A stretch of DNA of 64,000 nucleotides from Beroe ovata. Lineage: Eukaryota; Ctenophora; Nuda; Beroida; Beroidae. Location of the stretch: positions 47,099 through 111,098 of the forward strand of contig CAMPET010000148.1 in NCBI GenBank assembly GCA_946803715.1, given 5' to 3'. The notes under the pieces are model-generated. The model saw nothing but the letters and a program-made list of their open reading frames with translations, ran no database searches and had not been told where the DNA came from. Positions 1 through 11,628 of this stretch are shown here, piece after piece (the stretch's first letter is position 1; every line of letters begins with the position of its first letter). The position numbers and the translations under genes were made by a program.

Positions 1-148
1 GTGGTGTCAGAGTACAGAGTGGTGTCAGCGTACAGAGTGGTGTCAGAGAACAGAATGGTGTCAGCGCACAGAGTGGTGTCAGTGTACAGAGTTGTGTCAG
101 AGTGCAGAGTGGTGTCAGTGTAAATAGTGGTGTCAGAGTACAGAGTGG
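1..148. repeat. 18-bp minisatellite array, about 8 copies
   Basis: Eight tandem copies of a unit close to GTGGTGTCAGAGTACAGA run from the window edge. Because 18 is a multiple of three, all frames give six-residue peptide repeats, so the open frames here are not evidence of a gene. The same unit recurs near 9077-9130, 9430-9485, 24130-24300, 31313-31580 and 53030-53260. Confidence 0.95.
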
Positions 149-1146
149 TATAAATTTGTATATTTATTCAAGTGCTTGGCTTGTTGCTTTGTTGTTGATA
201 TTTCATATTTTATGTTGTATTGGAAATATACCTACACATTGTTATCTCAACAATGCCAGGACACACACACACACCACAGACACACAGTATACACAACACA
301 TACAAACATAAGGCCTGTGTGTGTGTACATGATACAATAAGGCTCATTCCCTTGATTAGATTTCAGCAGCACTCACTTACTCAATGTAATGTAATCCTGT
401 GATCGCATGCTACCAGTATTACCATGGATTTTATACCAATAGCTGACTATCGTATTCCACTATAATCATAGACTAAAACTAGAGTCCACTATAATTATAG
501 ACCATAAACCATCATGAGTCCACTGTTATCAAGACCTCTATAAAATTAGGAGAGGCTGTCAATAGGCAATGTTTGTGTAGCGGTATGCTACCGAATTCAT
601 ATGAATGGAATTGTCATAGCGGCATATGTACGTGTTTTTGTACCATAGCATGTAATAAGGCAATGTATGCTATAGTGACAAATTGAGGACGCATCACACA
701 GTATCGATCACAATTCATTAATTTGCCACACCTTCATACCTTCATACCGCAATACAACATTCTTCAATAGCAACTACTGTACTGATATGACCCTTGGTCC
801 CTTGACTGCTACTAGTAAAACATAGAGACAATATTTCGATACAAAACTTCTCCATGTTTGATCAATCAACAAAAATTCTAGAACATTGTGAAAATTCTAT
901 TCCACCAGCCCTGATGATGTCTGATGATGTTCGGTTATATCCGAATGGATTAGTGACCATTTGGCTACTTTCATGGAAATTCCGTTCACCGGTTGGAATG
1001 CGCAGTGACACAGAGTCGTGGTAAAAACTTTGTCTTGGACGTACATTGCGCGCGCATTACGCCGCGCGCAGCTCTCGGAGAAATGATACGAATTTCCTCC
1101 GCAATCAATTTTACTGAGATATCGTTTGTAACACACATGTTTTCAG
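149..1146. other. non-coding stretch upstream of the first gene
   Basis: AT-rich sequence with a short CA/TG microsatellite near 261-330. A GC-rich patch dominated by GCGCGC sits near 1046-1077, close to the first recognised exon. Upstream exons of the gene at 1147 are expected here or outside the window, but none could be placed. Confidence 0.5.
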
Positions 1147-3208
1147 ATGGCCCAGTTAGACCCCGACGAAGTAGCTTGTCTTCGACCACTACTGACGATG
1201 CTGTGAGTTTCTTTGTTACTGAGCTATTTTCCACTCTATTTGCAATTATAGTTGTAACCACTCAGTTTAGCCACTCAAATCCGCCCAATTCTAACCCCAC
1301 CCAATCAATCATTGATTCAGGTCCCCGCCAAGGACAAAAACCCTGACTGGTACAGGTCAATGTTCAAAAGTACACATCAGATTGAGCAAGCCCCTGAAAA
1401 ACCGCCTGCTGTACTGAGAAAAGCCTCTGTATATGAACAGTGAGTGTTGTCATGTTGTCGTCATGGTGTTGTCATGGTGTTGACAGAGTCTTGTCAGTGT
1501 GTTGTCAGGGTGGTGAAAGTTCATATTCCTCAGAGAAGTGGAGAAGATTAATCAATACCATGCTGAGCGAAGTAGACGTGAGTTATTTCACCTCAATTCC
1601 TGCTAAACTTTTCATTGTCGTTGTTGCTGTCAAGATTGCTACGCCTGTTGCTATGTCACTGTTGCTACAAGAGTTGCTATGTCACTGTTGCTACATGAGT
1701 TGCTAACACACTGTTGCTACAAGAGTTGCTAACACACTGTTGCTACAAGAGTTGCTAACACACTGATGTTGCTGCATGTTGGGGAAATTTTCACATTATT
1801 CTATCCAATGGATAGTATCCATGAACTCTGTATTCCATCCTACACAGTAGGTACTCATACCGTACTAAATACTACTCCTCTGTAACTAATGATTCCTCCT
1901 TAATTTATATGTGTTGATTCTTTACGTACACTTAATAACTCAATGTTTACATCACATCTTTTACTTTTTATCATGATTTTACCACTGATTTTTATTTCCA
2001 TATCTGATTAATTTGAGCATGACTCGAAATACCAGAGGAAATTCATTGAGCATGGAACACGTGTTATCATCGTGACACGTGTGATATTGATATAACTGCA
2101 TGGAACATAGGGTATTACACTGCAACACAGATATTACAATAACGCTAAGAAAACGGCTTGAATTCTAACTGGGCTATGATTGGCTATTGACTGAAGCTAT
2201 GACGGCATTGATTGGCTATTGACTGAAGCTATGACGGTTTTGATTGGCTATTGTCTGCAGTTATTCGGAAAGCTATGATTGGCTATGATATGTATGTGTG
2301 TGTCTGCTAAAGACAGAAGCATGACTGCATGGTCCCCCAGGGGGCGGGGGACCACCCCACACACCCCCTCCACTGCCACACCCCCGCTAACTGGGCTCCC
2401 CTCCCCAGGACCCAGCAGACAGAGCCTCACGGGGCGACCCATGAAATCCGCCACTCTCCTCGGACTAGCTCGTTCCCATGAGGATGGAACTCCGATACCA
2501 CAGCACGAGGATTTCGTTGTTGTTGACACTCCCCCCACCTCCTCCGCAATACTGGACGAGGGTCCACTTAGTGGGAGTGGAGTGGACACTCCCTCCTCCT
2601 CCTCTGTAGCAGCTGACCAGGATCCACTTAGTGGAAATACAGTGGACACTACACAGAGTGGGGCTGGCAGTGAAGGAGGGGATAACAGCAGTGAACCCAT
2701 CGTAAGTGAAGCTGAGGATAGCACTGGACAGTGTGTTGAGGAACATAGTGAGAGGGAACAGACTGAGGAAACTGTGGGGGAGGAGGAAGCTGGCAGCGAG
2801 CCAACTCTCCAGGAGGATGTTGATGAAGTTGTGTTGGTCTGCTCGGGGAACGCTACAACATATCATCAGAGTGAGGTCGACAGTGAAGGAGGCGGAGTCC
2901 CTGAGCAAAGTCATGTCACTGAGGAAAGTGATGACGTCACAGCTGTACAAACAGAGGAGGAAACACAGACAGTTGTTGAGATAGCGGAGTCAAGTGACGA
3001 GTCTCAGATGTCGGATGGTGAGATCGACAAGAAGAACCTGCTCCTCCTGACAGCGGCTGTGTCGGAGAGTGAATCAGACGACACGAGTGAGATGAAGAAC
3101 GGGTTGGACGAGGATGTCTCATTGAATGGAGAGGAGGAGGGGAAATTGCTCTCTGCTCTGAAACTCCATGACACGGACAATAGAGTTCATACCCCCGAAT
3201 TAGTTTGA
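1147..3208 (+). CDS. SORBS-like N-terminal module with acidic Ser/Glu tail (5' incomplete)
   Basis: Four exons with matching phases are read as 1147-1202, 1321-1439, 1534-1577 and 2313-3208, ending in TGA, for about 370 residues. The first exon starts mid-codon, so upstream coding is missing. The second exon contains KDKNPDWYRSMFKSTHQ, which resembles the DWYKTMFKQIH block that precedes the SoHo domain in vertebrate sorbin/vinexin (SORBS) proteins. That resemblance comes from memory of the family, not an alignment. The last exon is about 298 codons, first Pro/Ser/Thr-rich, then strongly acidic (Glu, Asp, Ser) with repeated VDT and DPLSG-like pieces, and looks disordered. An internal GTAAGT near 2702 could be an alternative donor. 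A three-SH3 gene of the same family lies 11 kb downstream on the same strand, so these could be one long gene with an alternative terminal exon, or two neighbours. The acceptor at 2312 has a weak pyrimidine tract. Confidence 0.6.
1671..1770. repeat. 26-bp tandem repeat in an intron
   Basis: Four copies start at 1671, 1697, 1723 and 1749. Each carries two GTTGCTA motifs, the half-site of the dispersed palindrome seen elsewhere in the window. It lies in the intron before the last exon of the gene at 1147-3208. Confidence 0.85.
2170..2290. repeat. tandem repeat of a GCTATGAYNGGCTATTG-type unit
   Basis: About three imperfect copies of a 35-40 bp unit containing GATTGGCTATTG sit directly before the acceptor at 2312. 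The CCAAT-box complement (ATTGG) recurs in each copy. No coding potential is seen before the splice site. Confidence 0.7.
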
Positions 3209-3263
3209 GGAGGGGAGTGGGGCGGCGTTGCTAATGGTAACACCCTCACTGAGACAGTTACAA

Positions 3264-3307
3264 TATCGAGTGTTTGTCTGATGTTCATGTTAGACAAACA
3301 CTCGATA
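3264..3307. other. perfect 16-bp inverted repeat (hairpin) after the stop codon
   Basis: The arms 3264-3279 and 3292-3307 are exact reverse complements, with a 12-base loop between them. The left arm starts 56 bases after the TGA at 3208, so the hairpin would lie in the 3' UTR of the gene at 1147-3208 if the transcript extends that far. Confidence 0.85.
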
Positions 3308-4009
3308 GAGTGTTAGACAAGCCTATGTTACAAAGATTGCTATGATCATAGGTAGTTACCTTTGTAACCGTGTGACACAGACAGTCAGGACAAGTGCTGC
3401 GCGCACGGTGCTTTTTTCAGCAGTGTATAGGATCAGAGTAAGGGTTGTTTTGCATGGACTTGTAGTGAAGTAATCTCAAATATCACTAAACATCAGCAAT
3501 TTTATACATTACTTCCATCAGATTATAATTTTCTTTGATTTTAATTTCTTTAATCGATTGAAATGGGCAATCGATAATCAGACATCTATCGAATCTCTTG
3601 TCGTATAATTTCTCTCCTGTATTTTAACCTTGCCGCTGACTCTATCATATATGGTTAGTGTGTGTGTGTGTGAATAGTTTTGTTGTGACGAATTCCATTG
3701 AGTTTAAACCAAATATAACCTCTTCTTATTTTGTTACCTCATCAGCACTATTCTATAGTTTGGTATCCTTGGTAACCAGCGTGGTATCCTTGGTAACCAG
3801 CGTGGTATCCTTGGTAACCAGCGTGAAAACCTTGCTTATTGACGATATTGTTATCATATGGAATAGAAAGATTTTTAATCTGATGCAATCACAAAATAAA
3901 GTAAATATCGTCAACAATGCAATAATTAATGTAAAAATTCTGAGGTTTGTCAACTCTAGTGATTGGTCAATTGCAGCATTATTCCATATTTGGATTTAAT
4001 CACTCTCTG
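3308..4009. other. intergenic region between convergent genes
   Basis: No gene is supported here. It contains a 22-bp tandem repeat (TGGTATCCTTGGTAACCAGC, three copies, about 3762-3825), which again has the GGTAAC half-site, and AT-rich sequence. It separates the 3' ends of a plus-strand and a minus-strand gene. Confidence 0.6.
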
Positions 4010-5723
4010 TTACATCAGCATGTCTGTGATGTTTTCACTCTTTGGTTTTGTTATCATTTCATAGTTCTTCGATATGAACAGGTAGATCTTCAACTGCAAA
4101 ATGTCACTATAGAAATGGTTGTTTTGTTAACGACATAATGTTACCACGGTTTTAGTACATCTGGTTATTATGGTAACTATGATAACTGTATCAGTCAACC
4201 ATGGTAACTATGATAACTGTATCAGTGAACCATGGTCACTATGGTAACTGTATCTGATAACCATGGTAACTATGGTAACTCACGTATCTGTAATGCATTG
4301 TCTCCACCCCACTAATCATGTTCATGAAGCGGTCCTCATCCAGACTCCTGATTCTCTCCTCCATTATTTTCCCATCCTTCGGCCACTTCCTGCCTGTCTT
4401 GGGTAAGAGCCGGGGAAACCGGCTCTTCCCGCCCAGAGAGAGAATCTGACTAGATCTGTCCATCGCCAGACTGTGAGAGAGTGAGTTGTTACTGTGTTGC
4501 TATTAGCAATACGAGCTATGTTGCTATTGGCAATACGAGCTATGTTGCTATTGGCAACATGAGTAATTGTTGCTATTGGCAATACGAGCTATGTTGCTAT
4601 TGGCAACACGAGCTATGTTGCTATTGGCAATACGAGTAATTGTTGCTATTGGCAACACGAGCTATGTTGCTCTTCCATCTCCAATTTACCTGATGATAAA
4701 CTCGAAGAAAGCAACTGCAAAGTTCTCAGCAACAATGGCCATCTCCTGAAGTGTTGCTTGCACATCAGTTCCTGTATTGTCACCGTTATCCACCTTAGGT
4801 CGCAGAACCTCCAGCCACTCCTGACACTGTTAACATGTGTTTTAATAAAACATGTCACAACATCACTATGACAACATAACTATGACAACATGACCATGAC
4901 AACACTCTGACACCATGACAACACACCTGCATCATGTGGCTCCTCATTTCCACGCACAGTGGTTTCAGTATACTTCCACAATGTTCGAGATGGGTGTTTG
5001 GTTGTATCTGATTGTCAATGACTAGTGGACAAGCGCGTACTTTGCTCAGTGATTTGTGCCAGTTAAAATCGTCACTCTGCAATAACGGAGAGTTACTAAA
5101 GTTGTATGTTTCTCAGGACGATAAGAAGGTGTTGTTTTAGTGATAAGAAGGTGTTGTTGATAAGAAGGTGTTGATAAGAAGGTGTTGATAAGAAGGTGTT
5201 GTTGATAAGAAGGTGTTGTTTTAGTGTTGTCAGTGTGTACTGTGTACCTTGGAAATGGCGCTCAGCTGCAGTGTTTTCTGTTCGAACTCAAAGAACAAAC
5301 CTTCTCCCTGTAACAATCGAACATTATAGTGTTGTCCATATTACCCTGATGTGCGATGTTAACAGTGCTATGTTAACAGTGCTATGTTAACAGTGCGATG
5401 TTAACAGTACGATGTTAACAGTACGATGTTAACAGTACGATGTTAACAGTGCGATGTTAACAGTACGATGTTAACAGTGCGATGTTAACAGTGCGATGTT
5501 AACAGTGCGATGTTGGCATGGTTTTGTTAACATGGAAGTGTAAACTAAATGCTACACACAAAGCGATGTTTGCATGGTGATGTTGTTAACAGTGACAGTT
5601 TAATGTTAACAGGTTTCGTTCACAGACCTTCTCTATGATTTCCTTGGTATGCTCCTCCATGATCGAGCACTCACTGTATAACACTCTCCTGCACTCACTG
5701 TATAACACTCTACTGCACTCACT
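4010..5723 (-). CDS. unidentified protein, C-terminal 235 residues (5' incomplete)
   Basis: Six minus-strand exons join with matching phases: 5723-5628, 5307-5248, 5076-4927, 4820-4690, 4470-4284 and 4093-4010, ending in TAA. The frame is open for 235 residues and looks like a globular, mostly helical protein (for example EMAIVAENFAVAFFEFIIR, RIRSLDEDRFMNMIS, LKIYLFISKNYEMI). I do not recognise the family and see no signal peptide or catalytic motif. The most upstream exon begins with an in-frame 24-base tandem duplication giving a repeated RVLYSEC; its donor (GTCTGT) is poor, so that exon is the least certain. The other donors are standard. Further 5' exons must exist above 5723 but could not be found among the repeats there. 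The introns are full of short tandem repeats. Confidence 0.65.
4150..4282. repeat. cluster of GTTACCATGGTAAC-like half-sites in an intron
   Basis: About six imperfect units with AACCATGGTAACTATG or AACTATGATAACTG follow each other in the intron between the last two exons of the minus-strand gene. They are tandemly amplified variants of the dispersed palindrome. Confidence 0.8.
4496..4669. repeat. 24-bp tandem repeat built on GTTGCTATTGGCAAY
   Basis: Seven to eight copies of a unit close to 24 bp lie in an intron of the minus-strand gene. Each unit contains the inverted repeat GTTGC-N5-GCAAC or GCAAT, so every unit is itself palindromic. Confidence 0.9.
5118..5222. repeat. GATAAGAAGGTGTTG tandem repeat
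   Basis: Six copies of a 15-20 base unit containing GATAAGAAGGTGTTG lie in the intron between exons 5307-5248 and 5076-4927 of the minus-strand gene. Confidence 0.85.
5355..5516. repeat. 14-bp tandem repeat GATGTTAACAGTGC
   Basis: About eleven near-perfect copies lie in an intron of the minus-strand gene. GTTAAC inside each unit is palindromic. Variants end in TGC, TAC or GTGC. Confidence 0.95.
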
Positions 5724-6432
5724 CTAGCTGTACCTATACAAGCTGAACGATACAAGCAAAGTGAAGGTAGGAAATGTACCGGCGATTTTCCAAAACGAGA
5801 TGGATATCAAATCTAGACAAAATAGTTTATATGGCTGGGTACAAAGCTATTTGCTCCCCTTCAAACAGTTGATTTGATGAAAGAGAAGCTTGTGAAGGGG
5901 ACCGACATTGGAAATGTGCCAGAAGTTAACATCATATGTCAAACACAAGTGTTTATTATTAGACCTGCTCTATTTCTGTGCTGGTTATCGTAACCTGATA
6001 GGGCCCCTAAACAAGATAATTCTCTCTGATACACACACAACGAAACAATGAGAATATCGGAGACAGTATATTGGTGAAGTCCAATGGTTTTTCTGTATAA
6101 ATTACAATATGAGGGAAATGTCACTGACCACGTACATTAATCGATGGGGAGTGAGGGAGTGAAATATTGCAGCAGACAAGGAGGGTGACGTTATGTGGTG
6201 AAGCAGTCACTGAGCTGACATCTCAGAGGAATCAAACTCGAGGATACATGGTACAGATAATTAGATTTGATACTCGCGATAGATACTATCATGACACTGC
6301 GAGACATAAGTGTTACCATGACAACATTGGTCTTGTTGCTATGGAAACGGTGGTCTTGTTGCTATAGCAATTACAGGCTACAAGCATAATAGTACATTCA
6401 GGTTTTCGTAAAAGTATTGGGCATAGAATTTT
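5724..6432. other. non-coding stretch
   Basis: No supported gene. X-box-like palindrome relatives occur near 6312 (GTTACCATGACAAC), 6336 and 6355. Confidence 0.5.
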
Positions 6433-7420
6433 TTCTCGATGAGATAGGTCAAAAATTCCATAAGATTCGTAATCTACGGTCAAAAATAGGTCGGATACAT
6501 ATCTTTTCATGTCTCTCAACAGAAAACCAATTTTTGGCCATCCTGACTCCAAGAATTTGTGATTGTGTTTCTCCATTCCATCCATTCGACTCCTAAAATG
6601 GCAAAAATAATTTCGTGTGATTTTAATGAAAATACTATCGGTTCCTAGCTATTTTTGGACGCCGAATCGATTGCAAGTAGAATTTTGGGGCTATCTTGCT
6701 CCCCTGAGGCATCACTTGGTATTCAAACTCAAAAGAACAAACCATCATTAAGTTGGCATACGGTAATAAATTTCACCGTTTTCTCGATGAGATAGGTCAA
6801 AAATTACTTCAGATTCGTAATCTACGGTCAAAAATAGGTCGGATACATATCTTTTCATGTCTCTCAACAGAAAACCAATTTTTGGCCATCCTGACTCCAA
6901 GAATTTGTGATTGTGTTTCTCCATTCCATCCATTCGACTCCTAAAATGGCAAAAATAATTTCGTGTGATTTTAATGAAAATACTATCGGTTCCTAGCTAT
7001 TTTTGGACGCCGAATCGATTGCAAGTAGAATTTTGGGGCTATCTTGCTCCCCTGAGGCATCACTTGGTATTCAAACTCAAAAGAACAAACCATCATTAAG
7101 TTGGCATACGGTAATAAATTTCACCGTTTTCTCGATGAGATAGGTCAAAAATTACTTCAGATTCGTAATCTACGGTCAAAAATAGGTCGGATACATATCT
7201 TTTCATGTCTCTCAACAGAAAACCAATTTTTGGCCATCCTGACTCCAAGAATTTGTGATTGTGTTTCTCCATTCCATCCATTCGACTCCTAAAATGGCAA
7301 AAATTATTTCGTGTGATTTTTATGAAAATATAATCGATTCCTAGCTATTTTTGGACGCTGAATCGATTGCAAGTAGAATTTTGGAGCTATCTTGCTCCCC
7401 TGAGGCATCAATCGGTAATC
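6433..7420 (-). repeat. 348-bp tandem repeat, about 2.8 copies
   Basis: The segment starting TTCTCGATGAGATAGG occurs at 6433, 6781 and 7129, giving a 348-bp period; copies are almost identical. Each copy carries the reverse complement of AATCGATTCRGCGTCC, the core of the family that forms the arrays at 48.7-49.9 kb and 61.1-63.3 kb. The 61-66 codon frames repeated in each copy are by-products of repeat identity. Confidence 0.95.
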
Positions 7421-7802
7421 AAACAGCTGGCATACGGTACCGTACTAAAGCTCATCGTTTCACGAATAGTGTATTTTGATCCATGACACACGATGAAGTG
7501 ACGAAAATTACTATAGAAACAAGACACAGTGTCAGTGAAACGTGCAATATCTCCATCCCCGGAGAAATATTGATAAATGATAACGGATAGATTGTGACAC
7601 AATATCACGTGTGTATCACGTGTGTATCTAGTGTTGGTGTATCCGTGAACTGTGAACAGTCTCTGTGTATTGAGTAGTGGACAGGAAGTTCATGAACCAT
7701 GGCACCGGGATATCATGTTATCAAGTTGATAACCTCACATAGCTACATGTCACTTAGCAACGTGACTGCGGTAACTTAGCAACGTTACTCCGGTAACTTA
7801 GC

Positions 7803-7803
7803 N
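7803..7803. other. single-N assembly join
   Basis: One N lies just before the LINE fragment. Similar single Ns occur at 31424, 41225, 51465 and 57208, all but this one inside or beside tandem repeats, which suggests closed gaps of unknown size. Confidence 0.8.
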
Positions 7804-9072
7804 TATCATGATTCTGGAGATCCTAGTCACACTGAACTGAATAAGAAAGGGGAGTTTATTTTTCATGAGTTATTGAAAGTATGCCCGAAATACATGATTG
7901 AGGAGTTCATAATAATGCCTGATGAGTCACAGATTAATGAACCAGAGTATGTTAAATATTTGGGGGTGCTATTCGACAATAAACTTCGATTCCGACAGCA
8001 TATTAATGTTCTCACTACCAAAATTAACCGTATAGTTGGAATCTTATGGAAGTGTGAACATCTCAATACTGCAACAAAAAAGACCATTTATCATGCTTTT
8101 GTAGAATCACACTTGAACTATGGGATACTTGCATGGGGCGCCTCGTTTGCAAAAAATCTTACAATTAACGGTAATACACAACACGTACCAGAAAATCTCA
8201 AAGCTCTCTCACTTGCACAAAATAAAGTACTGAGAGCAATCTTCAGAAAAGCTAAATATGACAAAGAAGCAAAGTTATATACTAGTAATACGACACTATA
8301 CCAGAAACTTGGAGTTATGAAGATTAATGACTTGTATTACTTCAATTTAGCCTGCCTAGCTTATGATGCTTTTCATGGGAGTAAACTGCCAGAAAAAATA
8401 GCTGAGAATTTCGTTAGAAGATCAGAAATAACAGGGATCAGTACTCGGAGGACGGTAACAGATTTACACTGCAAAACACCGAGACTATCTTCTACTTTTA
8501 CTAAACCGAGTACAGCTGCAACACTTATATGGAATTTGTTACCCACTGAAATACGACTTAAAAAAACAAAAAATAGCTTTAAAAACGAACTAAGAAAGTA
8601 CTTGATACTTAAGTATAATGGATAAAGTCAGGCCCTACTATACTATTTCACAGTGTAAGTGCCAAAGATTATTCTTTCAGAGTTTGTCTATACAAAATTT
8701 TTGCTACGTTGTCGCCGTAAAAGAACCGCACGCTATGAAAGCGGTTTAAAGAGAAATGCGTGTTTCACCGGGGAACGCTCTTGACAGCCAGATGAGCTGT
8801 TGCGAACTCCGGTTCTTTACAACCTCACATCACATTTCAATCACCTCAGTACCTCACTCTTACCCCACTTTCTTATGCCCTTAAAAATTTGAGAACTATC
8901 CTCTTAAAGAATGCAATACATAATAGTAATATCATACCTTTTCCAATTTAAATACATGGACAAAATCGAGTATATGGAGGATTTGACATAAAGAAGTGTG
9001 AGGGATCGATTTTGAAAATGTGATATTATACATGTACTTACTAATACATTTTCAATTCAATTCAATTCAAAA
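7804..9072 (+). mobile_element. 5'-truncated non-LTR retrotransposon (CR1/Jockey-like) 3' end
   Basis: An open frame (about 7873-8625, 250 residues) matches the end of a LINE ORF2: the reverse-transcriptase thumb signature YLGVLFDNKLRFRQHI, then ILWKCEHLN and HLNYGILAWG, then the usual C-terminal region with TRR and WNLLPTEIR. The catalytic YADD region is absent, so this is a truncated copy. About 440 bases of 3' sequence follow, with a possible stem-loop region near 8720-8815. The element ends in a simple tail of CAATT repeats near 9049-9070, as expected for target-primed LINE insertion. The frame is intact from its start to TAA, so the insertion may be young. Clade assignment is a guess from the C-terminal motifs. 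Confidence 0.85.
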
Positions 9073-9074
9073 AT

Positions 9075-9136
9075 ACAGAGTGGTGCCATAGTTCAGAGTG
9101 GTGTCAGAGCAAACAGAGTGGTGTCAGAATACATGG
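9075..9136. repeat. short run of the 18-bp minisatellite
   Basis: About three degenerate copies of the GTGGTGTCAGAGTACAGA unit sit directly beside the LINE tail. A second short run is at 9428-9510. Between them, 9137-9427, nothing coding is seen. Confidence 0.8.
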
Positions 9137-9427
9137 AATGTGGCCGAGTGAGTTTTAAGTAACCCGGTGCTATTTGTCTCCCAAATAAAGGCTGGTTTTT
9201 CTCGATCATATGCATACTCAATAACCAGTGTATTCCGTACGCCAGGAATACACATCAGGTACCAGTCATCGTTTCCCTAATCGGTCATTACTTGGGCGTT
9301 GTAAAACTTATCATATATTCAAGAACACAAAGAGTCGTTGCTATGCACGCGTATACACAATACAAAGCGTCCATCATGATATATGCTACTTTTATTTTGT
9401 TAGTTTTTCAAGATCTTATTGGTTTTC

Positions 9428-9510
9428 AAAGATTTGAATGGTGTCAGAGTACAGAGTGGTGTCAGAGTACAGAGTGGTGTCAGGGGTAAGAACAGAGTAC
9501 AGAGTGTAGT
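9428..9510. repeat. short run of the 18-bp minisatellite
   Basis: Three to four copies of GTGGTGTCAGAGTACAGA, the same unit as at the left edge of the window. Confidence 0.9.
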
Positions 9511-9559
9511 CAAACTTTTGTCAAACTTGCTCTATAATAATATGTTTCTCAACTTAGAA

Positions 9560-10681
9560 TAGGACCATGACGGAGCATTAGAGCTCAACTTCCCGCCAGT
9601 TTTCTATGTGAAACAGGAAGGGCGCCACACAGCTCCAGGACTGAAACTCCTGATTCTGAATCACCACCACTCTGCAGTCCCGCTCCCGCTACTACTCCCC
9701 CACTTTACAATCCCCCCATATTGTCTCACAATTCATCCTCCCAATTGAGTCCCCTGACCCCCTGTACCCCCTGGACTCTCTCACTGTGTCCCTCACTATT
9801 GAATCACGGTGCTCACCCATACGACTGGAGAAAGTCTCTCTAAGCCGGGTCCCTGGAAATCAGGAGTAGGGGCAGGGTACAGATATGTGGCACACCGGGC
9901 CCTACACAAGCCCACTATTACCCCGAGTAACCGGTTCCATAAGCCCGTCTACATAGCGGGATCATGCCGGAATATACGATGTAAGGAGTGCAGCTTCACT
10001 GTGGAGTGTGCGAACATCAGAGCGCAGAGCGATATTGAGACTCTGATATCAGATTTGGAGACGGAGCTGGAGACATTGGCTGAGAGACGGGCAGCGAGAC
10101 ATGCTGCTCTTTTGGAGACAAGAGACGGTCTCGGGGAGTTTGCTCTCTCATCTCCGCACAGTGTAGCACGTCATAGTCAAGTGTTGCTTGGAGACGTGAC
10201 GTCACCCACTGATAGAGTAACACGTGACAGCAGAGTGTTGCCTAGAGACGTGACGTCACCCACTGATAGAGTAACACGTGACAGCGGAGTGTTGCCTAGA
10301 GACGTGACGTCACCCACTGATACCATGGAGACGCTGGTTGCAGTTGCAGAGTTGCTGAAAAGGGAATCGGAGGAGTTTCTACTGGAGAGTAGAGATGGGA
10401 TGAGAGACTTCGTATCAGACTATCAGACTTGGGACGAAAAGTTGAGCTCTGATCGCGGGACATGGCAAAACACCAAACACACTGACACTACAGTGCATAA
10501 CACAGTACACAACACTTCACCTGTAATTAGTGTTGTGGGAGCATTACACCGATCTGAAAATCTGGCTGTGCTCTTTGATGCAGAGGAGGGAGGGGAGGGG
10601 AGATGGGAGGAGAGAGGGGAGGGGAGTCTGTTCCTCAGTGAAAAGTACGAGCAGAACCACCTACTGGAGATGATATGTTAG
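9560..10681 (+). CDS. unidentified coding region with coiled coil and 18-residue repeats (exon structure unresolved)
   Basis: A frame open from 9803 runs to TAG at 10681. It holds a Cys/His-containing part (GSCRNIRCKECSFTVEC), a coiled-coil-like stretch (IETLISDLETELETLAERR), then a 54-bp tandem repeat (10163-10325) encoding RDVTSPTDRVTRDS-type units, and an acidic-aromatic end. Upstream, 9560-9800 is coding-like in more than one frame: one gives a Pro/Ser-rich peptide (TETPDSESPPLCSPAPATTP), another LELNFPPVFYVKQEG. At least one intron or frame change is therefore unresolved. I do not recognise a family. The region lies between SORBS-like modules on the same strand and could be an alternative terminal exon of that locus or a separate gene. 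Confidence 0.45.
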
Positions 10682-11146
10682 TATCTGTATAGCACGCTGT
10701 GTGTGATATATCACGCGATTAATCTGTGTGTATGAATGTGTGTGCTGAGTGTGAAATCACGCATTGTGTGTTTGTGCGGAGTGGACGCGTGTGTGTGATA
10801 TCACGCATTCTATATCGCTGACATATGCTGGGTACGATGTGTGGACTGTCGGCTGCGCTGATCTCTATTGTGTACTACTGATGATCGGGAACTGTTATAT
10901 TGATGCTCGGGTACTGATGTTCACACTGATGATTAGAATCAGTATCGCAATAACACAAGTACACAGCTACACCATCCAACAAATTGTTCTACCTTCTTTC
11001 ATAGCAACATTCCACAAATTCTAATATTCTCAAATATATTCACGATATGCCCGAATATGATTGAATTGCTCTATTTTTGGTCGCTTTTCGTTGTACTGAT
11101 TCATATATACCAGCAAGTGATCTACATGAGTCTACGTGCGTATGTG

Positions 11147-11196
<50 letters not shown>

Positions 11197-11628
11197 GGCA
11201 TAGACACACACTCACACACACCTGTTCACACACACACAATCACACGCAGTGTGTGTGCTAGTCGTCAGTCCATTGCGACGGTTTAGTGTTATTAAGGGAG
11301 TGTGTGTGTGTGTGTGTAGGTGTGAAGATACCACGCACTGTATTTTCACTTCCAATCCCAAGCTCTTGTCCCTTCCTCTTATCTTGTAGTCGTGATCTAC
11401 TGGGTGCTACCTTTTAATTATAAGTACAGATCGGTCATAATTCCACTCCCCCTGATTTTTTAAAAACTCCGCACCTCAATTTCGCAGTTGTACATTGCTA
11501 CTTACCTGTTTACTTGCCTTATTATTGTAAAACACCTATCTATACGTGGCGAGTGTGGGTATGTATGGGATACCCATCTGTTGTAGACAGCACTAAGTAC
11601 CTGTGAGACACACACACACACACACACA

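Noticed and set aside
6313-7292. Repeated 61-90 codon frames starting MDGMEKHNHKF or MAYGNKFHRF
   Set aside because: They occur once per 348-bp repeat unit on both strands with no homology; repeat identity explains them.
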